A DNA stretch of 64,000 nt from Melastoma dodecandrum. Taxonomy: Eukaryota > Streptophyta > Magnoliopsida > Myrtales > Melastomataceae. The stretch spans positions 806,001 to 870,000 of the forward strand of contig JARUPY010000398.1 of assembly GCA_029817715.1 (NCBI GenBank), in the 5' to 3' direction. The notes beneath the pieces were generated by a model. That model searched no databases and was not told where the DNA came from. It worked only from the letters and a program-made list of their open reading frames with translations. This document shows, in pieces, positions 45,727-55,723 of the stretch. How positions within the stretch are numbered: position 1 is the stretch's first letter; each line of letters starts with the position of its first letter. A program made the translations under genes and the position numbers.

Positions 45727-47529
45727 ATGGTCACGGCATCGGCGGGCGCGCTCAAAAGCGCGATCGGGGTGGGAGTCGCATCCGTCCTCCTGTCGGGAGC
45801 CGCCGCCTGCGCCAGCGCCATGGCGCCCGGTCTGGTCGAGCGGCTGGCGGCAGGCCTCGTGCTCGCCGGCGCGACCAGCGGCCTCGTCATCTGGCAGATG
45901 CGTGCGCGGGCGTCTCTCGCATCCGTCGCGCAGGACGTCGGCCGGGTCGCGCACGAAGCAGCCGAACGCGAGGCGATCGCCAAGGCGCAGGACCGTTTGG
46001 AGGAAAACCTCAACGCGCTGCGCGATCTGTGCTATCGTCACGGCGATCCGTGCCTGGTCGGCGGGGCGCTCCATTTCGGCGACTACGCGGTCGCCGGCCG
46101 CAGCGAGATCGTCGATCAGGTGCAGGAGCGCCACGGCGGCGCCGCCACGATCTTCCAGGGCCCGCAGCGCGTCGCCACGAACGTCAAGGACCAGAGCGGC
46201 GCGCGCATGGTCGGCACCACGCTCGATCAGGGCCCCGTCTACGAGACGCTCTTCAAGAAGGGGCTAACCTACCGCGGCGAAGCGCAGATCGCCAGCGTCC
46301 CCTACATCACGATCTACGAGCCGATCGTTTCCGGGGCCGACATCGTCGGCGCGATCTTCGTCGCCGTGAAGCGCACCGACACGGTGCGGGTCGACGGCGA
46401 CGCCAAGAGCGATCCGGACGCTCTCGAGAGCATCCGCCGCTCGGCGGCGGAACTGCGCACGCTCCTGCGTGAACGCGACGAGGTAATGCGTCTCGCCTCT
46501 CTTCAGCGCAGCGAGATGACCGACCGCCGTCGCAAGCAGAAGGCGCTGGAGCGCGCCGCAACATTGGCGCAGAACGCCGTCGTCTCCGCCCTCTCCAACG
46601 CGTTGGATCGTTTGGCGCGCGCCGATCTCACGTCCTCGATCGAGGTCGCCTTTCCCGAGAGCTATCAGAAGGTGAAGGACGATTTCGCGGCGACGGTCGA
46701 CGCGCTGCGCCAAGCGCTCGGCGCCATCAAGGCCGAGACGCGCAACATCCGCGCCGGCTCGATCGAGATCACGACCGCGGTGGACGATCTCTCGCGCCGC
46801 ACGGAACAGCAGGCCGCGAACCTCGAGGAGACGGCTGCGTCTCTCGATCAGATCACCGAAGCGGTGCGAGAGACGGCGGGAAGCGTCGAAGAGGCCCGCC
46901 GGATCACCGCGCAGGCGAGCACCGCCGCCGAGGCCTCCAGCCGCGTGATGCAGGATGCCGTCGCGACGATGAGCGAGATCGACCGCTCGTCGAAGAAGAT
47001 CGGCCAGATCATCGGCGTCATCAACGAGATCGCGTTCCAGACCAACCTCCTCGCCCTGAACGCGGGCGTCGAGGCGGCGCGGGCCGGCGAGCAGGGGCGT
47101 GGCTTCGCCGTCGTCGCCTCTGAAGTGAGGGCGCTGGCGCAGCGATCGGCGGAGGCGGCCGTCGAGATCCGCACGTTGATCGAGGAATCCGCGCAGCACG
47201 TCGGCCAGGGCGTCGGCCTCATCGGGGAAACGGGTTCCGCGCTGCAGGGGATCACCGGCCACGTGAAGAGCGTCGGCGAGATCATCTCCGGCATCGCGAG
47301 CTCGGCGAAGGATCAGGCGATGTCGCTGCAGGAGATCAACGTCGCCGTGACGCAGATGGACCAGTTCACGCAGCAGAATGCCGCCATGGTCGAGGAATCG
47401 ACCGCCGCAAGCCACGTGCTGGCGCAGCAGGCCGAGACGCTCGAGACGCTCGTCGGCCAGTTCAAGATGAGCGATCCCTCGCACGAGCACGCCGGCGGCC
47501 GCGCGCGTTCGCAAAGCCGCGCCGCCTAG
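45727..47529 (+). CDS. methyl-accepting chemotaxis protein with Cache-like domain behind a membrane hairpin
   Basis: A 600-residue receptor. Two membrane helices lie at about 9-32 and 36-57. A single-Cache-type domain (about 85-220: [58 protein letters not shown]) follows with no further membrane helix before the signalling part. Next comes a coiled/HAMP-like region and the methyl-accepting domain with tip [20 protein letters not shown] and a C-terminal SRAA. Cache domains normally lie outside the cell between two helices; here both helices precede it, suggesting a cytoplasmic Cache. Its last four bases overlap the DUF2256 gene. Confidence 0.9.
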   Translation: MVTASAGALKSAIGVGVASVLLSGAAACASAMAPGLVERLAAGLVLAGATSGLVIWQMRARASLASVAQDVGRVAHEAAEREAIAKAQDRLEENLNALRDLCYRHGDPCLVGGALHFGDYAVAGRSEIVDQVQERHGGAATIFQGPQRVATNVKDQSGARMVGTTLDQGPVYETLFKKGLTYRGEAQIASVPYITIYEPIVSGADIVGAIFVAVKRTDTVRVDGDAKSDPDALESIRRSAAELRTLLRERDEVMRLASLQRSEMTDRRRKQKALERAATLAQNAVVSALSNALDRLARADLTSSIEVAFPESYQKVKDDFAATVDALRQALGAIKAETRNIRAGSIEITTAVDDLSRRTEQQAANLEETAASLDQITEAVRETAGSVEEARRITAQASTAAEASSRVMQDAVATMSEIDRSSKKIGQIIGVINEIAFQTNLLALNAGVEAARAGEQGRGFAVVASEVRALAQRSAEAAVEIRTLIEESAQHVGQGVGLIGETGSALQGITGHVKSVGEIISGIASSAKDQAMSLQEINVAVTQMDQFTQQNAAMVEESTAASHVLAQQAETLETLVGQFKMSDPSHEHAGGRARSQSRAA

Positions 47530-47708
47530 GTCGCAGGCCCTAGGTCGTCGCGCGCGGCGCGGGCGCGGCGGCAGCGCTCCGAGCAGTAGCGCACCGCCTC
47601 CCAATCCTTCGCCCACTTCTTGCGCCACGCGAACGGGCGGCCGCAGGCCGCGCAGGTCTTGGTCGGCAGGTCGGCCTTCTTCGGCGGGCGCGCCTTGCGA
47701 TCCGTCAT
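47526..47708 (-). CDS. DUF2256 zinc-ribbon-like protein
   Basis: A 60-residue basic protein. [18 protein letters not shown] and [12 protein letters not shown] give four cysteines in CxxC-x(n)-CxxxC spacing, a likely zinc site, and match DUF2256. Function unknown. The ATG overlaps the bioA stop (ATGA), so it is co-translated with bioA. Confidence 0.85.
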   Translation of the reverse strand: MTDRKARPPKKADLPTKTCAACGRPFAWRKKWAKDWEAVRYCSERCRRARAARDDLGPAT

Positions 47709-49006
47709 GAGGCGGCGAACGTCGCGCCGAAGTGGCTCGCGACGTCGACGAGCCCGCCGATCAGCCGGTCGAGGTCGTCCGGCTCGATCGTCAAGGCCGG
47801 CGTGACATAGGCGATGCGACCGAAGGGGCGCACCCAAAGGCCTTGCGCGACGAAGGCGGCCTTCAGCGCATCGAGATCGTCGATCCGTGCGAACTCGACG
47901 GCCCCCATCGCCCCTTTGACGCGCACGTCGCGGATGCCTGAACGTCCGCGCAACGGCTCCAAGCCCGATGCCAGCCGCGTCTCGATCTCGCGGGCCTGTG
48001 CGAGGCGGGGCTCGCCCGCGAACAGGTCGAGCGAGGCATTCGCCGCCGCGCAGGCGAGCGGATTGGCCATGTAGGTCGGCCCGTGCATCAGCGCATGCGA
48101 CGGCACGTCGGACCAGAAGGCGTCGAACACGCGGCGCGTGGCGATCGTCGCGGCGAGCGCCATCGTGCCGCCGGTCAGTGCCTTCGACAAGGTGACGATG
48201 TCCGGCGTCACGCCGCTCGCCGCCGCGACGGAGAGGGCGCCGAGCCGCCCGAGCCCGACGAAGATCTCGTCGAAGACGAGGAGGCAGCCGTGGCGGTCCG
48301 CGGCCGCACGCAGCCGCCGCAGGGTCGCCACGTCGTGCATCAGCATGCCGCCCGCGCCCTGCACGAGCGGCTCGACGAGGATCGCCGCGACGCGCTCGCC
48401 CTCCCGTGCGAGCAGGGCGTCGAGGGCCGCGGATGTCGCCTCGTCGCGCGGCAGGTCCGCGATGATCTGGTGCGGCAGCACGTCGGCGAACATCGCGTGC
48501 ATGCCCTCGTCCGGGTCGCAGACCGCCATCGTCGCCAGCGTGTCGCCGTGGTAGCCGCCGCGGAAGGCGAGGATCTTGGTGCGCCGGCGATCGCCGCGGT
48601 TGAGCGCCGCCTGGATCGCCATCTTCATCGCGACCTCGACGGCGACCGAGCCGGAATCCGTGAAGAACACGTGGTCGAGTTCGCCCGGCATCAGCGCGGC
48701 GAGCCGCGTCGCGAGGCGCGCGGCGGGCTCGTGCGTCAAGCCGCCGAACATGACGTGCGGCATGGTCTCGAGCTGGAGTCGCACGGCTTCGGCGATGTGA
48801 GGGTGGTTGTAGCCGTGGCAGGCGGTCCACCAGCTTGCGATGCCGTCGATCAGCTCGCGTCCGTCGGCGAGGACGATCCGCGATCCGCGCGTCGCGACGA
48901 CCGGCAGCGGCGGGGCCGCCGTCTTCATCTGGCAATAGGGTCGCCAGAGATGGGCGAGGCCGTCGTCGACCCAGTCCGGCGGCGCCGGAGCGAACGTGCG
49001 CGTCAT
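47705..49006 (-). CDS. bioA: adenosylmethionine-8-amino-7-oxononanoate aminotransferase
   Basis: A 433-residue PLP enzyme that makes 7,8-diaminopelargonate using S-adenosylmethionine as amino donor. [70 protein letters not shown] and the PLP lysine in [10 protein letters not shown] are typical BioA blocks, and [16 protein letters not shown] is the substrate loop. It is divergent from bioF-bioD across 44 bases, suggesting a shared control region, though no BirA or BioR operator is evident to me. Confidence 0.95.
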   Translation of the reverse strand: MTRTFAPAPPDWVDDGLAHLWRPYCQMKTAAPPLPVVATRGSRIVLADGRELIDGIASWWTACHGYNHPHIAEAVRLQLETMPHVMFGGLTHEPAARLATRLAALMPGELDHVFFTDSGSVAVEVAMKMAIQAALNRGDRRRTKILAFRGGYHGDTLATMAVCDPDEGMHAMFADVLPHQIIADLPRDEATSAALDALLAREGERVAAILVEPLVQGAGGMLMHDVATLRRLRAAADRHGCLLVFDEIFVGLGRLGALSVAAASGVTPDIVTLSKALTGGTMALAATIATRRVFDAFWSDVPSHALMHGPTYMANPLACAAANASLDLFAGEPRLAQAREIETRLASGLEPLRGRSGIRDVRVKGAMGAVEFARIDDLDALKAAFVAQGLWVRPFGRIAYVTPALTIEPDDLDRLIGGLVDVASHFGATFAAS

Positions 49007-49050
49007 GCCGTGGGTTTTGCATTTTGGCGCGTCCGGCGCCAGAGAGGCGC

Positions 49051-50205
49051 ATGGACTCGCTCGACGCTCATGCGCAGGAGACGCTCGACCGGCTGGAACG
49101 CGCGATGCTGCGGCGCACGCTCGTGCCGACGGATCGCGGCGCGTTCCCGTTCGTCGCGCGGGGCGGCCGGCGCCTCCTCTCCTTCTCCTGCAACGACTAT
49201 CTCGGCCTGTCGCGCCACCCCGCCGTGGTCGCGGCCGGCGTCGAGGCTCTGCGGGCCCACGGCGCGGGAGCGGGCGCCTCCCGGCTCGTCACCGGCGAGA
49301 ATCCGTTCTACGAGGCACTCGAGACGCGTCTGGCGAGGATGAAGGGCACGGACGCCGCCTGCGTCTTCGGCTCCGGCTACCTCGCCAACATCGGAGTGCT
49401 CGGCGCGCTCGCCGGCCCCGAGGACCTGATCCTCATCGACGACTACGCTCACGCATGCCTCAACGCCGGCGCGCAGCTCTCGCGCGCGAAGATCGAACGT
49501 TTCGCTCACAACGACCCCGAGCACCTCGACGCTCTTCTGGAGCGCCATCGGCGCTCGGCACGGCACGCGCTCATCGTCAGCGAGACCGTCTTCTCCATGG
49601 ATGGAGACCGCGCCCCGCTGCGGCAGCTCGCGTCGCTGGCCCGGCGCTACGATGCGTGGCTGCTGACGGACGATGCCCACGGCTTCGGTGTCGTCACGCC
49701 CTCGCCGGCCGCTGTGCCGCTGCGCATGGGTACGCTGTCCAAAGCCGTCGGCGGGTACGGCGGCTATTGCTGCGCCTCGCGCGCCGTCGTCGACTTCCTG
49801 AAGACCCGGGCGCGATCGCTGGTCTACACGACGGGTCTGCCGCCGGCGACGGTGGCTGCGGCCACCGCCGCGCTGGACGTGATCGCCGCATCGCCGGACC
49901 TCGTCGCCGCACCGCTCGAGAAAGCGCGGCGGTTTACGCGCGTGCTCGGGCTGGCCGACGCGCAGAGCGCGATCGTGCCGCTCATCATCGGCGCGCCGGA
50001 ACGCGCGCTCGCGGCATCCGCCGCGTTGGCAGACGAGGGGTTCCTCGTCACCGCCATCCGCCCGCCCACCGTGCCCGCGGGCACCGCGCGCCTTCGCTTC
50101 GCCTTCTCCGCGCTGCACCCGGACGCGGAGATCGATCGTCTCGCCGCGGTCCTGCGGCGGATGTCGGACGTCTTCGAGCGCGCGTCATGCCCGGCCTCTT
50201 CGTAA
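49051..50205 (+). CDS. bioF: 8-amino-7-oxononanoate synthase
   Basis: A 384-residue alpha-oxoamine synthase condensing pimeloyl-thioester with alanine. [60 protein letters not shown] and Lys231 in [12 protein letters not shown] (the PLP Schiff base) are all present. AGAGAGG precedes ATG 49051. It overlaps bioD by 19 bases. Confidence 0.95.
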   Translation: MDSLDAHAQETLDRLERAMLRRTLVPTDRGAFPFVARGGRRLLSFSCNDYLGLSRHPAVVAAGVEALRAHGAGAGASRLVTGENPFYEALETRLARMKGTDAACVFGSGYLANIGVLGALAGPEDLILIDDYAHACLNAGAQLSRAKIERFAHNDPEHLDALLERHRRSARHALIVSETVFSMDGDRAPLRQLASLARRYDAWLLTDDAHGFGVVTPSPAAVPLRMGTLSKAVGGYGGYCCASRAVVDFLKTRARSLVYTTGLPPATVAAATAALDVIAASPDLVAAPLEKARRFTRVLGLADAQSAIVPLIIGAPERALAASAALADEGFLVTAIRPPTVPAGTARLRFAFSALHPDAEIDRLAAVLRRMSDVFERASCPASS

Positions 50206-50912
50206 CGGCGACGGGGACGGAGGTCGGCAAGACCTATGTCACCTGCGGCCTTATTCGGGCGGCGCGACGGGCCGGGCAGCCGGTCCGCGCGCTGAAGCCG
50301 GTGCTCTCCGGCTTTTCGCCGATGGAGGCCGCGACGAGCGATGCCGGGTGTCTCGCTGCGGCGCTCGGCGAACCGGCGACCGCGGAGACGATCGCGCGCC
50401 TCGCGCCGTGGCGGTTCGCGGCGCCGCTCTCGCCCGACATGGCGGCGGAGGCGGAGGGACGGCAGGTGCCGTTCGAGGCGGTGGTCGCCGCCTGTCGCGA
50501 GATCTCGAACGGCGCGAGCTGGGGCATCGTCGAAGGCGTCGGCGGCGTCATGGTGCCGCTCGATGCGACGCGGACCGTGCTCGATCTCATGGCGCGGCTG
50601 CCGGCGCCGATCGTCCTGGTCAGCGCCTCCGCGCTGGGCGCGATCAGCCATTGCCTCACCGCCGTCGCCGCGCTGGGCGGTCGCGACCTCGTCCCCGCGA
50701 CGATCGTGCTCAACGAGAGCGCCGGCTCGAGCGTCCCGCTCGAGGCGACGCGGGCGACGCTCGCGCGCTTCCTGCCGCGGATGCCGATCGCGCCCCTCGT
50801 GCGGCACGCCGACGAGGCGGTCTTCGACGCGCTCTGGGCCGACCTGTCGGAGCGGCTTCAGTACCCGAGGGTGCGGGCGAGATTGCCTGTGGAGAAATTG
50901 CCGAAATCGTAG
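50187..50912 (+). CDS. bioD: dethiobiotin synthetase
   Basis: A 241-residue P-loop enzyme forming the ureido ring of dethiobiotin with ATP and CO2. [17 protein letters not shown] is the phosphate loop; RALKPVLSG, IVEGVGGVMVPLD and LVSASALGAISHCLTAV are family blocks. Start overlaps bioF. bioB is not in the window. Its 3' end overlaps a small minus-strand gene by 55 bases. Confidence 0.94.
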   Translation: MPGLFVTATGTEVGKTYVTCGLIRAARRAGQPVRALKPVLSGFSPMEAATSDAGCLAAALGEPATAETIARLAPWRFAAPLSPDMAAEAEGRQVPFEAVVAACREISNGASWGIVEGVGGVMVPLDATRTVLDLMARLPAPIVLVSASALGAISHCLTAVAALGGRDLVPATIVLNESAGSSVPLEATRATLARFLPRMPIAPLVRHADEAVFDALWADLSERLQYPRVRARLPVEKLPKS

Positions 50913-51061
50913 CGCGGGGGTGCCGCGCGCACGACGGGTCGCGCGGGCGCGATGGCGACATAAGTGCCGGCAAGGCCAGCGGCGCGCGGGCGCACGTGCA
51001 CGCGCTCGGCGACGGCGGGGGTCGTCGAAAGGAGGACGGCGGACAACAGGGCGAGACGCAT
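50858..51061 (-). CDS. small exported hypothetical protein overlapping bioD
   Basis: A 67-residue frame with a good signal peptide (RLALLSAVLLSTTPAVAE) and a Pro/Arg-rich tail ending in YDFGNFSTGNLARTLGY. It overlaps the bioD 3' end by 55 bases, so the C-terminal third may be shadow of bioD. The signal sequence outside the overlap argues for a real gene. Function unknown. Confidence 0.5.
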   Translation of the reverse strand: MRLALLSAVLLSTTPAVAERVHVRPRAAGLAGTYVAIAPARPVVRAAPPRYDFGNFSTGNLARTLGY

Positions 51062-51164
51062 GATCGGCTCCGACGGCTCGCAGCGAGCCTCCGCCGAAAG
51101 TTAGATGCCAACGCCAATTGAGTACGGTTGCGCCTGCATGTCGCGCCTGCGTTCGGTGCATGCG

Positions 51165-52499
51165 TCAGGATGGAACTTCCGCTTCGCGCGCCGGCTCCGC
51201 GCCCGAACGGGCATGGCGATGCCAGACGAAGAGGCACAGGATCGCGACCGGCAGGCCGATCAGCGAGGTGCCGACGAAGAGGCTCGTGAAGCCGACGCGC
51301 TCCGTGATGTATCCCGACAGCATGGCCAGGACGCTGCCCGGCAGCGCGACGAGCGACGTGAGGAGCCCGTACTGGCTCGCGGCATAGGTCTTCGAGACGA
51401 GCGTCGACATATAGGTGATGAGCACCACCGACGCGAAGGCATAGGCGAAGCCGTCGATCGAGACGGCGAGGGCGAAGGGCCAGAAGTCGTGCCCGCCGCG
51501 CGCCGCGAGCCATGCCAGTGCGAGGTGCGAGGCCGAGGCGGCGACCGTGCCGAGCAGGAGGCTCGGCATGATGCCGATGCGCGGTACGAGCACGCCGCAG
51601 AGCGCCGTGCCGGCCAGCGCCACCCAGACGGCGAGGAGCTTCGTTACCGTGGCGATGTCGGTGTTGGAATAGTGCAGGTGCTTGAAGAGCGGAATCGCCA
51701 TCGCCACGGCCACGTAGCCCGGCATACGGAAGCCGGAGATGAGGATGAGGATCGGCACCGCCATCGGCCCGAGGCGCGTGACGAGATCCTTGATCGGCTC
51801 CCAGATGGTGCGCAGCGGATCGAGCGGGGGGTGCGGCGCATCGCTCGGCGGGGGCTCGGGCGCGACGAGTGCGGAGCCGAGCCCGACCAGCACCAGCGCC
51901 GCCATGCAGAGGTAGGACCCGCGCCAGCCGATGCGGTCCGACAGCAGAAGCGCGCCCGCTCCGGCTGCGAACGTGCCGACCCGCCAGCCGATCTCGGCGA
52001 CGGAGCTCATTAGCGGCTGGCGCTCGTCCGGCACCGCCGTGATTCGCCAGCCGTCGATCGTGATGTCCTGCGTCGCGCCCGCGATGCCGAGCGCGAAGGA
52101 AAACGCGATCGTCCACCAAAGCCGATGGGCCGGATCGCCGGCGGCGATGCCGAGGAGCGTCGCGATGACGGCGAGCTGCGACACGACGATCCAGCCGCGC
52201 CGCCGGCCGAGCCAGCGCGCCAGCAGCGGCGCATCGTAGCGCTCGAGGAACGGCGCCCAGAGAAACTTCAGCTTGTAGGCGAGCGTCATCTCCGACAGGA
52301 GGCCGATGATGTGCACCGGCACGCCCGCATCCGTCAGCCACGCCGATTGCGTGACATAGACGAGCAGGAACGGCAGGCCGGAGGAAAAGCCGAGCCCGAG
52401 CATCGCCGCATAGCGCCGATCCGACCGCAGGCTCGCGAGAAGGGACGGCGGAGTCTCGCCGGCGGGCGCGGCGCTCGGAGGCGACGTGGCTTCGTGCAT
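51165..52499 (-). CDS. ampG: AmpG-type muropeptide MFS permease
   Basis: A 444-residue transporter with 12-14 helices. LGFSSGLPFLLVYVTQSAWL, LKFLWAPFLERYDAP, GATQDITIDGWRI and IGWRVGTFAAGAGALLLSD are AmpG signatures; AmpG imports anhydromuropeptides for cell-wall recycling and beta-lactamase control. The ATG at 52499 follows GGGGGT; the open frame above it runs into a G11 tract and is not used. It marks the left side of the AT-rich island. Confidence 0.9.
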   Translation of the reverse strand: MHEATSPPSAAPAGETPPSLLASLRSDRRYAAMLGLGFSSGLPFLLVYVTQSAWLTDAGVPVHIIGLLSEMTLAYKLKFLWAPFLERYDAPLLARWLGRRRGWIVVSQLAVIATLLGIAAGDPAHRLWWTIAFSFALGIAGATQDITIDGWRITAVPDERQPLMSSVAEIGWRVGTFAAGAGALLLSDRIGWRGSYLCMAALVLVGLGSALVAPEPPPSDAPHPPLDPLRTIWEPIKDLVTRLGPMAVPILILISGFRMPGYVAVAMAIPLFKHLHYSNTDIATVTKLLAVWVALAGTALCGVLVPRIGIMPSLLLGTVAASASHLALAWLAARGGHDFWPFALAVSIDGFAYAFASVVLITYMSTLVSKTYAASQYGLLTSLVALPGSVLAMLSGYITERVGFTSLFVGTSLIGLPVAILCLFVWHRHARSGAEPAREAEVPS

Positions 52500-52588
52500 G
52501 GGACCCCCGAAGACGGCGTGCGGACGGGAGCCGAAGCGGGGCGGGGAGTCAATGTGGGGGGGGGGGCGGGCGCCACCGCGCGTCGCCG

Positions 52589-52619
52589 TCATGGCGAGCG
52601 CAGCGACGCCATCTAGGGG
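52589..52619 (+). repeat. degenerate left half of the REP-like palindrome
   Basis: GTCATGGCGAGCGCAGCG followed by ACGCCATCTAGGGG matches the left arm of the element at 16546 with a few substitutions. No right arm is found downstream. Confidence 0.6.
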
Positions 52620-52692
52620 TGTCTGCGCGACGCCCGGCCCGCCAGGCCGCCGTCCGACGGCAAACCGATCCTTGGATGTAACGGCCGACCCG

Positions 52693-52781
52693 AACCCATC
52701 CGAACCAGCCTGTCAATGATCTGCGACCGGCGAAGTTGGCGGCGCTCCGCGCCGTCATTGACAGGCTGGTTCGGATGGGTT
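52693..52781. repeat. 27-bp perfect inverted repeat with 35-base spacer
   Basis: AACCCATCCGAACCAGCC plus TGTCAATGA (52693-52719) is exactly complementary to TCATTGACA plus GGCTGGTTCGGATGGGTT (52755-52781). The spacer holds a smaller GC hairpin (GGCGCTCCGCGCC). No T-tract follows. It resembles a miniature mobile or REP-type element, or the ends of a lost insertion. Confidence 0.9.
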
Positions 52782-53173
52782 GCCCTGCCGCCGTGCCTTC
52801 CAGGCTCTCTCTGCGCGAGACGCGCCAACGCGGGGTGACCGCGGCGGCTGATTTGCCCGACCGGCCTCGGCAATGCGGCAGACTCGACTACTCACGCTCA
52901 AGAAATGTCTGCGAGGAGGATTACGACTGATGGGACTTTGAAAAGGCACTCGCGTCCTTCTAACGCCTCCTATTCATCGCACTTTGTATTATGCATTATA
53001 TGGGTGCATGCGAATGGATGTTGCTTGTGTTAACAAGCGCGGCCTGAAGCGAGGTGCCGATGGGCTTATACTGGATCGCTTCCACTCTCGTATGGGGCTC
53101 ACTCTTCGGTTACCAGTTCCGGAGGCCGATAAAACGATACATCGTAACGTCGTACAGATGGCTGGGGGGAGCC

Positions 53174-54891
53174 ATGAACATGCCCAAGTTTCCAGAGCTG
53201 CAAATCCAAGAGATAACTTTCAACGATGGCTCAAGGATAGATGTCCTAAAAGACCATATCGTTGTGTTGGTAGGGCCAAACAACTCTGGTAAGAGTGCAT
53301 CATTAAAGGAAATAATGAACTATATCATAAAAGGCAACCGCAGCTCCCGCAAGATCATAGAGTCAATCAAAATTCGATCCCCGGAGACAAGGGCCGAAAT
53401 CATATCGTGGCTGAGATCCATTTCTAAGAACGATGGCAAGGGGAGTGACAATGCTCCTTTCATAGGGAGTTACAGCGAACATCGTGTAAAAGATAGTTGG
53501 GATGATCGTTATGATTTCGGTTTCGGAAATATTGGAAATGCCTTAGTATTATACCTTACTACAGAAGAACGATTGAAAGTTGCCAGCCCAGTTGATTCTA
53601 TTGACGCTGCCACGGACGTTGTAACGCACCCGTTGCACCGTCTGTTTTTAGACGAGGCATTTTCAAAAAATGTGGATGAACAATTTTATAAAAGTTTTTC
53701 CGAGCGACTCACGGTCAATCGCGGCGCTGGTCCTAAAATAAGACTTCATGTGGGTAGTATCGATGGTCAAAATGAACCGAAGTCTTGGCACGAAACACTG
53801 GACGTGATTAACTCTCTTCCTGCTTTGCACGAGCAGGGAGATGGGATGCGGTCATTTGTCGGCGTTATGATCAGCATCATTGCCTCCGAGAGAAGGGTCA
53901 TATTGTTAGACGAACCCGAGGCGTTCCTTCATCCCCCGCAAGCTGCAGCTCTTGGCTCGCTTCTAGGTAATCAATTACCAGAGGGCCGGCAGTTGTTCGT
54001 AGCGACGCACAGTACCGACTTCTTGAGAGGTTTACTGGATAGTCGCGCAAGAATTCGTCTACTCAGAATTCACAGAAAAGCGAAAATCAATAACATACAT
54101 GAACTGGACCCACTCGCTTTGAGAGCAATATGGTCTGATCCGCTGTTGCGATACTCAAGAGTGCTCGAAGGACTATTTCACGATGGCGTTGTAATATGTG
54201 AGGGCGAGACAGACTGTCGCTTCTACTCTGCCGTCGCTGAATGCTCAGAAGACGCGCGGAGCCGCGCTGACATTATGTTTGTGCACGGTGGGGGCAAAGG
54301 TCGTATCCATTCGATCGTATCGTCGTTGCGCGCTGTTGGTGTCCCAGCGCGCGCTATTGCTGACTTCGATGTTCTAGAAGACGAGGTGTTAATGAAAATA
54401 TTGTAGAAGCCTTCGGCTGCCGCTGGGAAGCTCATAAAGATGACTGGTCAATGATAAAAAGAGCGATCGATAGAGTGCGAGCGAGTAAGTCTGTAGATAA
54501 CATTAAGAAGGAAATCGACGATGTTTTTGCTAAAGCTAAAGGTAACAATTTATCGGAGCGAGAAATTGGCGAAATCAAGAAGATCATCAGGCAAGGCTCC
54601 GGCTGGGTCGAGGTCAAGCGAATAGGAGCGGCCTATATTACGGAGACGGAGGACGTTGCCGCATACTCTCGTTTAGACGGCGCCATGCGAGCGGCCGGTT
54701 TATTTGTTGTCCCCGTCGGGGAAGTCGAAGGATTTTGTCGTTCGGTTCCCGGCAAAGGCCCGAAATGGGCCGTACAGGTCTTGGAGCTTGATCTCCGGAA
54801 CAATCCTGAACTGGAATGCGCGAGAAAATTTTGCGGTGAAGTGATGAGAGACTGGCCGCACAACGCAGGACAAGAAGTAGGTACGCTATAG
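53174..54891 (+). pseudogene. OLD-family ATP-dependent nuclease (ATPase-TOPRIM), frameshifted
   Basis: Start ATG 53174 follows GGGGGGAG. The ABC-type ATPase part has Walker A VLVGPNNSGKSAS (residues 32-43), Walker B RRVILLDEPEAFLHPPQ and the H-loop LFVATHSTDF. A TOPRIM domain follows with VVICEGETDCRFY and ADFDVLEDE. The first frame stops at 54406; near 54385-54395 the sense continues one frame over with NENIVEAFGCRWEAHKDDWS and runs to 54891. A one-base indel accounts for it. OLD proteins are DNA nucleases, several acting in phage defence. Codons such as ATA, TTA and AGA are frequent here and rare in neighbours, indicating horizontal transfer. No helicase partner is adjacent, so it fits the single-gene class. 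Confidence 0.85.
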
Positions 54892-54938
54892 GCGCACACA
54901 CTGTCCTCGTTTCTTTTTGAAGATGATGTCGCCTGCGA

Positions 54939-55690
54939 CTACCCCCGCCCCTTCCCCTTGAACACCCGCGTCCCGCCTTTCCCCGCCGTGCTCCGCGCGC
55001 CCGACCGCACCCGCGGCCCCGCCTCGCCGCCCCCAAAGTTGTGCGGTCCCATCTCCGAGTCCGTCGGCTTGTGCGGCCGGTTCGCCGGCACGTTGGCGGC
55101 CGCCCCATACTTCCGTGTCCCCGCGTAGGCCCCGGCGGCGTCCTCGACCTCGCGCTGGCTCGCCATCGGGTCGTGCCCCACGGCCAGCTCCACCGCCTGC
55201 AGGCGCTTCACCTCGTCGCGCAGCCGCGCGGCCTCCTCGAATTCGAGGTTGGCGGCGGCCTCGCGCATGCGCTTCTCGAGGTCGGCGAGCGTGGCCTTGA
55301 AGTTGTGGCCCATCATCGTCTCGGTGGCGTCGGCGAGGCCGGAGTCGACGGTGACGTGGTCCTGTTCGTAGACCGAGCCGAGGATGTCGGCGATGTTGCG
55401 CTTGATCGAGGCGGGCGTGATGCCGTGCTCGATGTTGTACGCCTCCTGCTTCTCGCGTCGGCGCGCGGTTTCGGCCATGGCGCGCTGCATCGAGCCGGTC
55501 TCGGTGTCGGCGTAGAGGATCACTTTGCCGTCGACGTTGCGCGCCGCGCGCCCGATCGTCTGCACCAGCGAGGTCTCCGAGCGCAGGAAGCCCTCCTTGT
55601 CCGCGTCGAGGATCGCGACGAGCCCGCATTCGGGAATGTCGAGGCCCTCGCGCAAGAGGTTGATGCCGACGAGCGCGTCGAAGGCGCCGA

Positions 55691-55723
<33 letters not shown>

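Larger units (their letters stand above)
52500..53173. other. island left flank: repeats, no gene supported
   Basis: This 674-base stretch holds, in order, an 11-base G run (52556-52566), a half copy of the REP-like palindrome (52589-52619), a 27-bp perfect inverted repeat (52693-52781) and a transition from GC-rich to AT-richer DNA (from about 52900). Several short frames are open but none has a plausible protein. Confidence 0.6.

Noticed and set aside
52556..52566. G11 run as a phase-variable promoter or coding switch of ampG
   Set aside because: It lies upstream of the chosen ampG start in poorly supported sequence; no coding or promoter element depends on it visibly, and long G runs are often miscalled.
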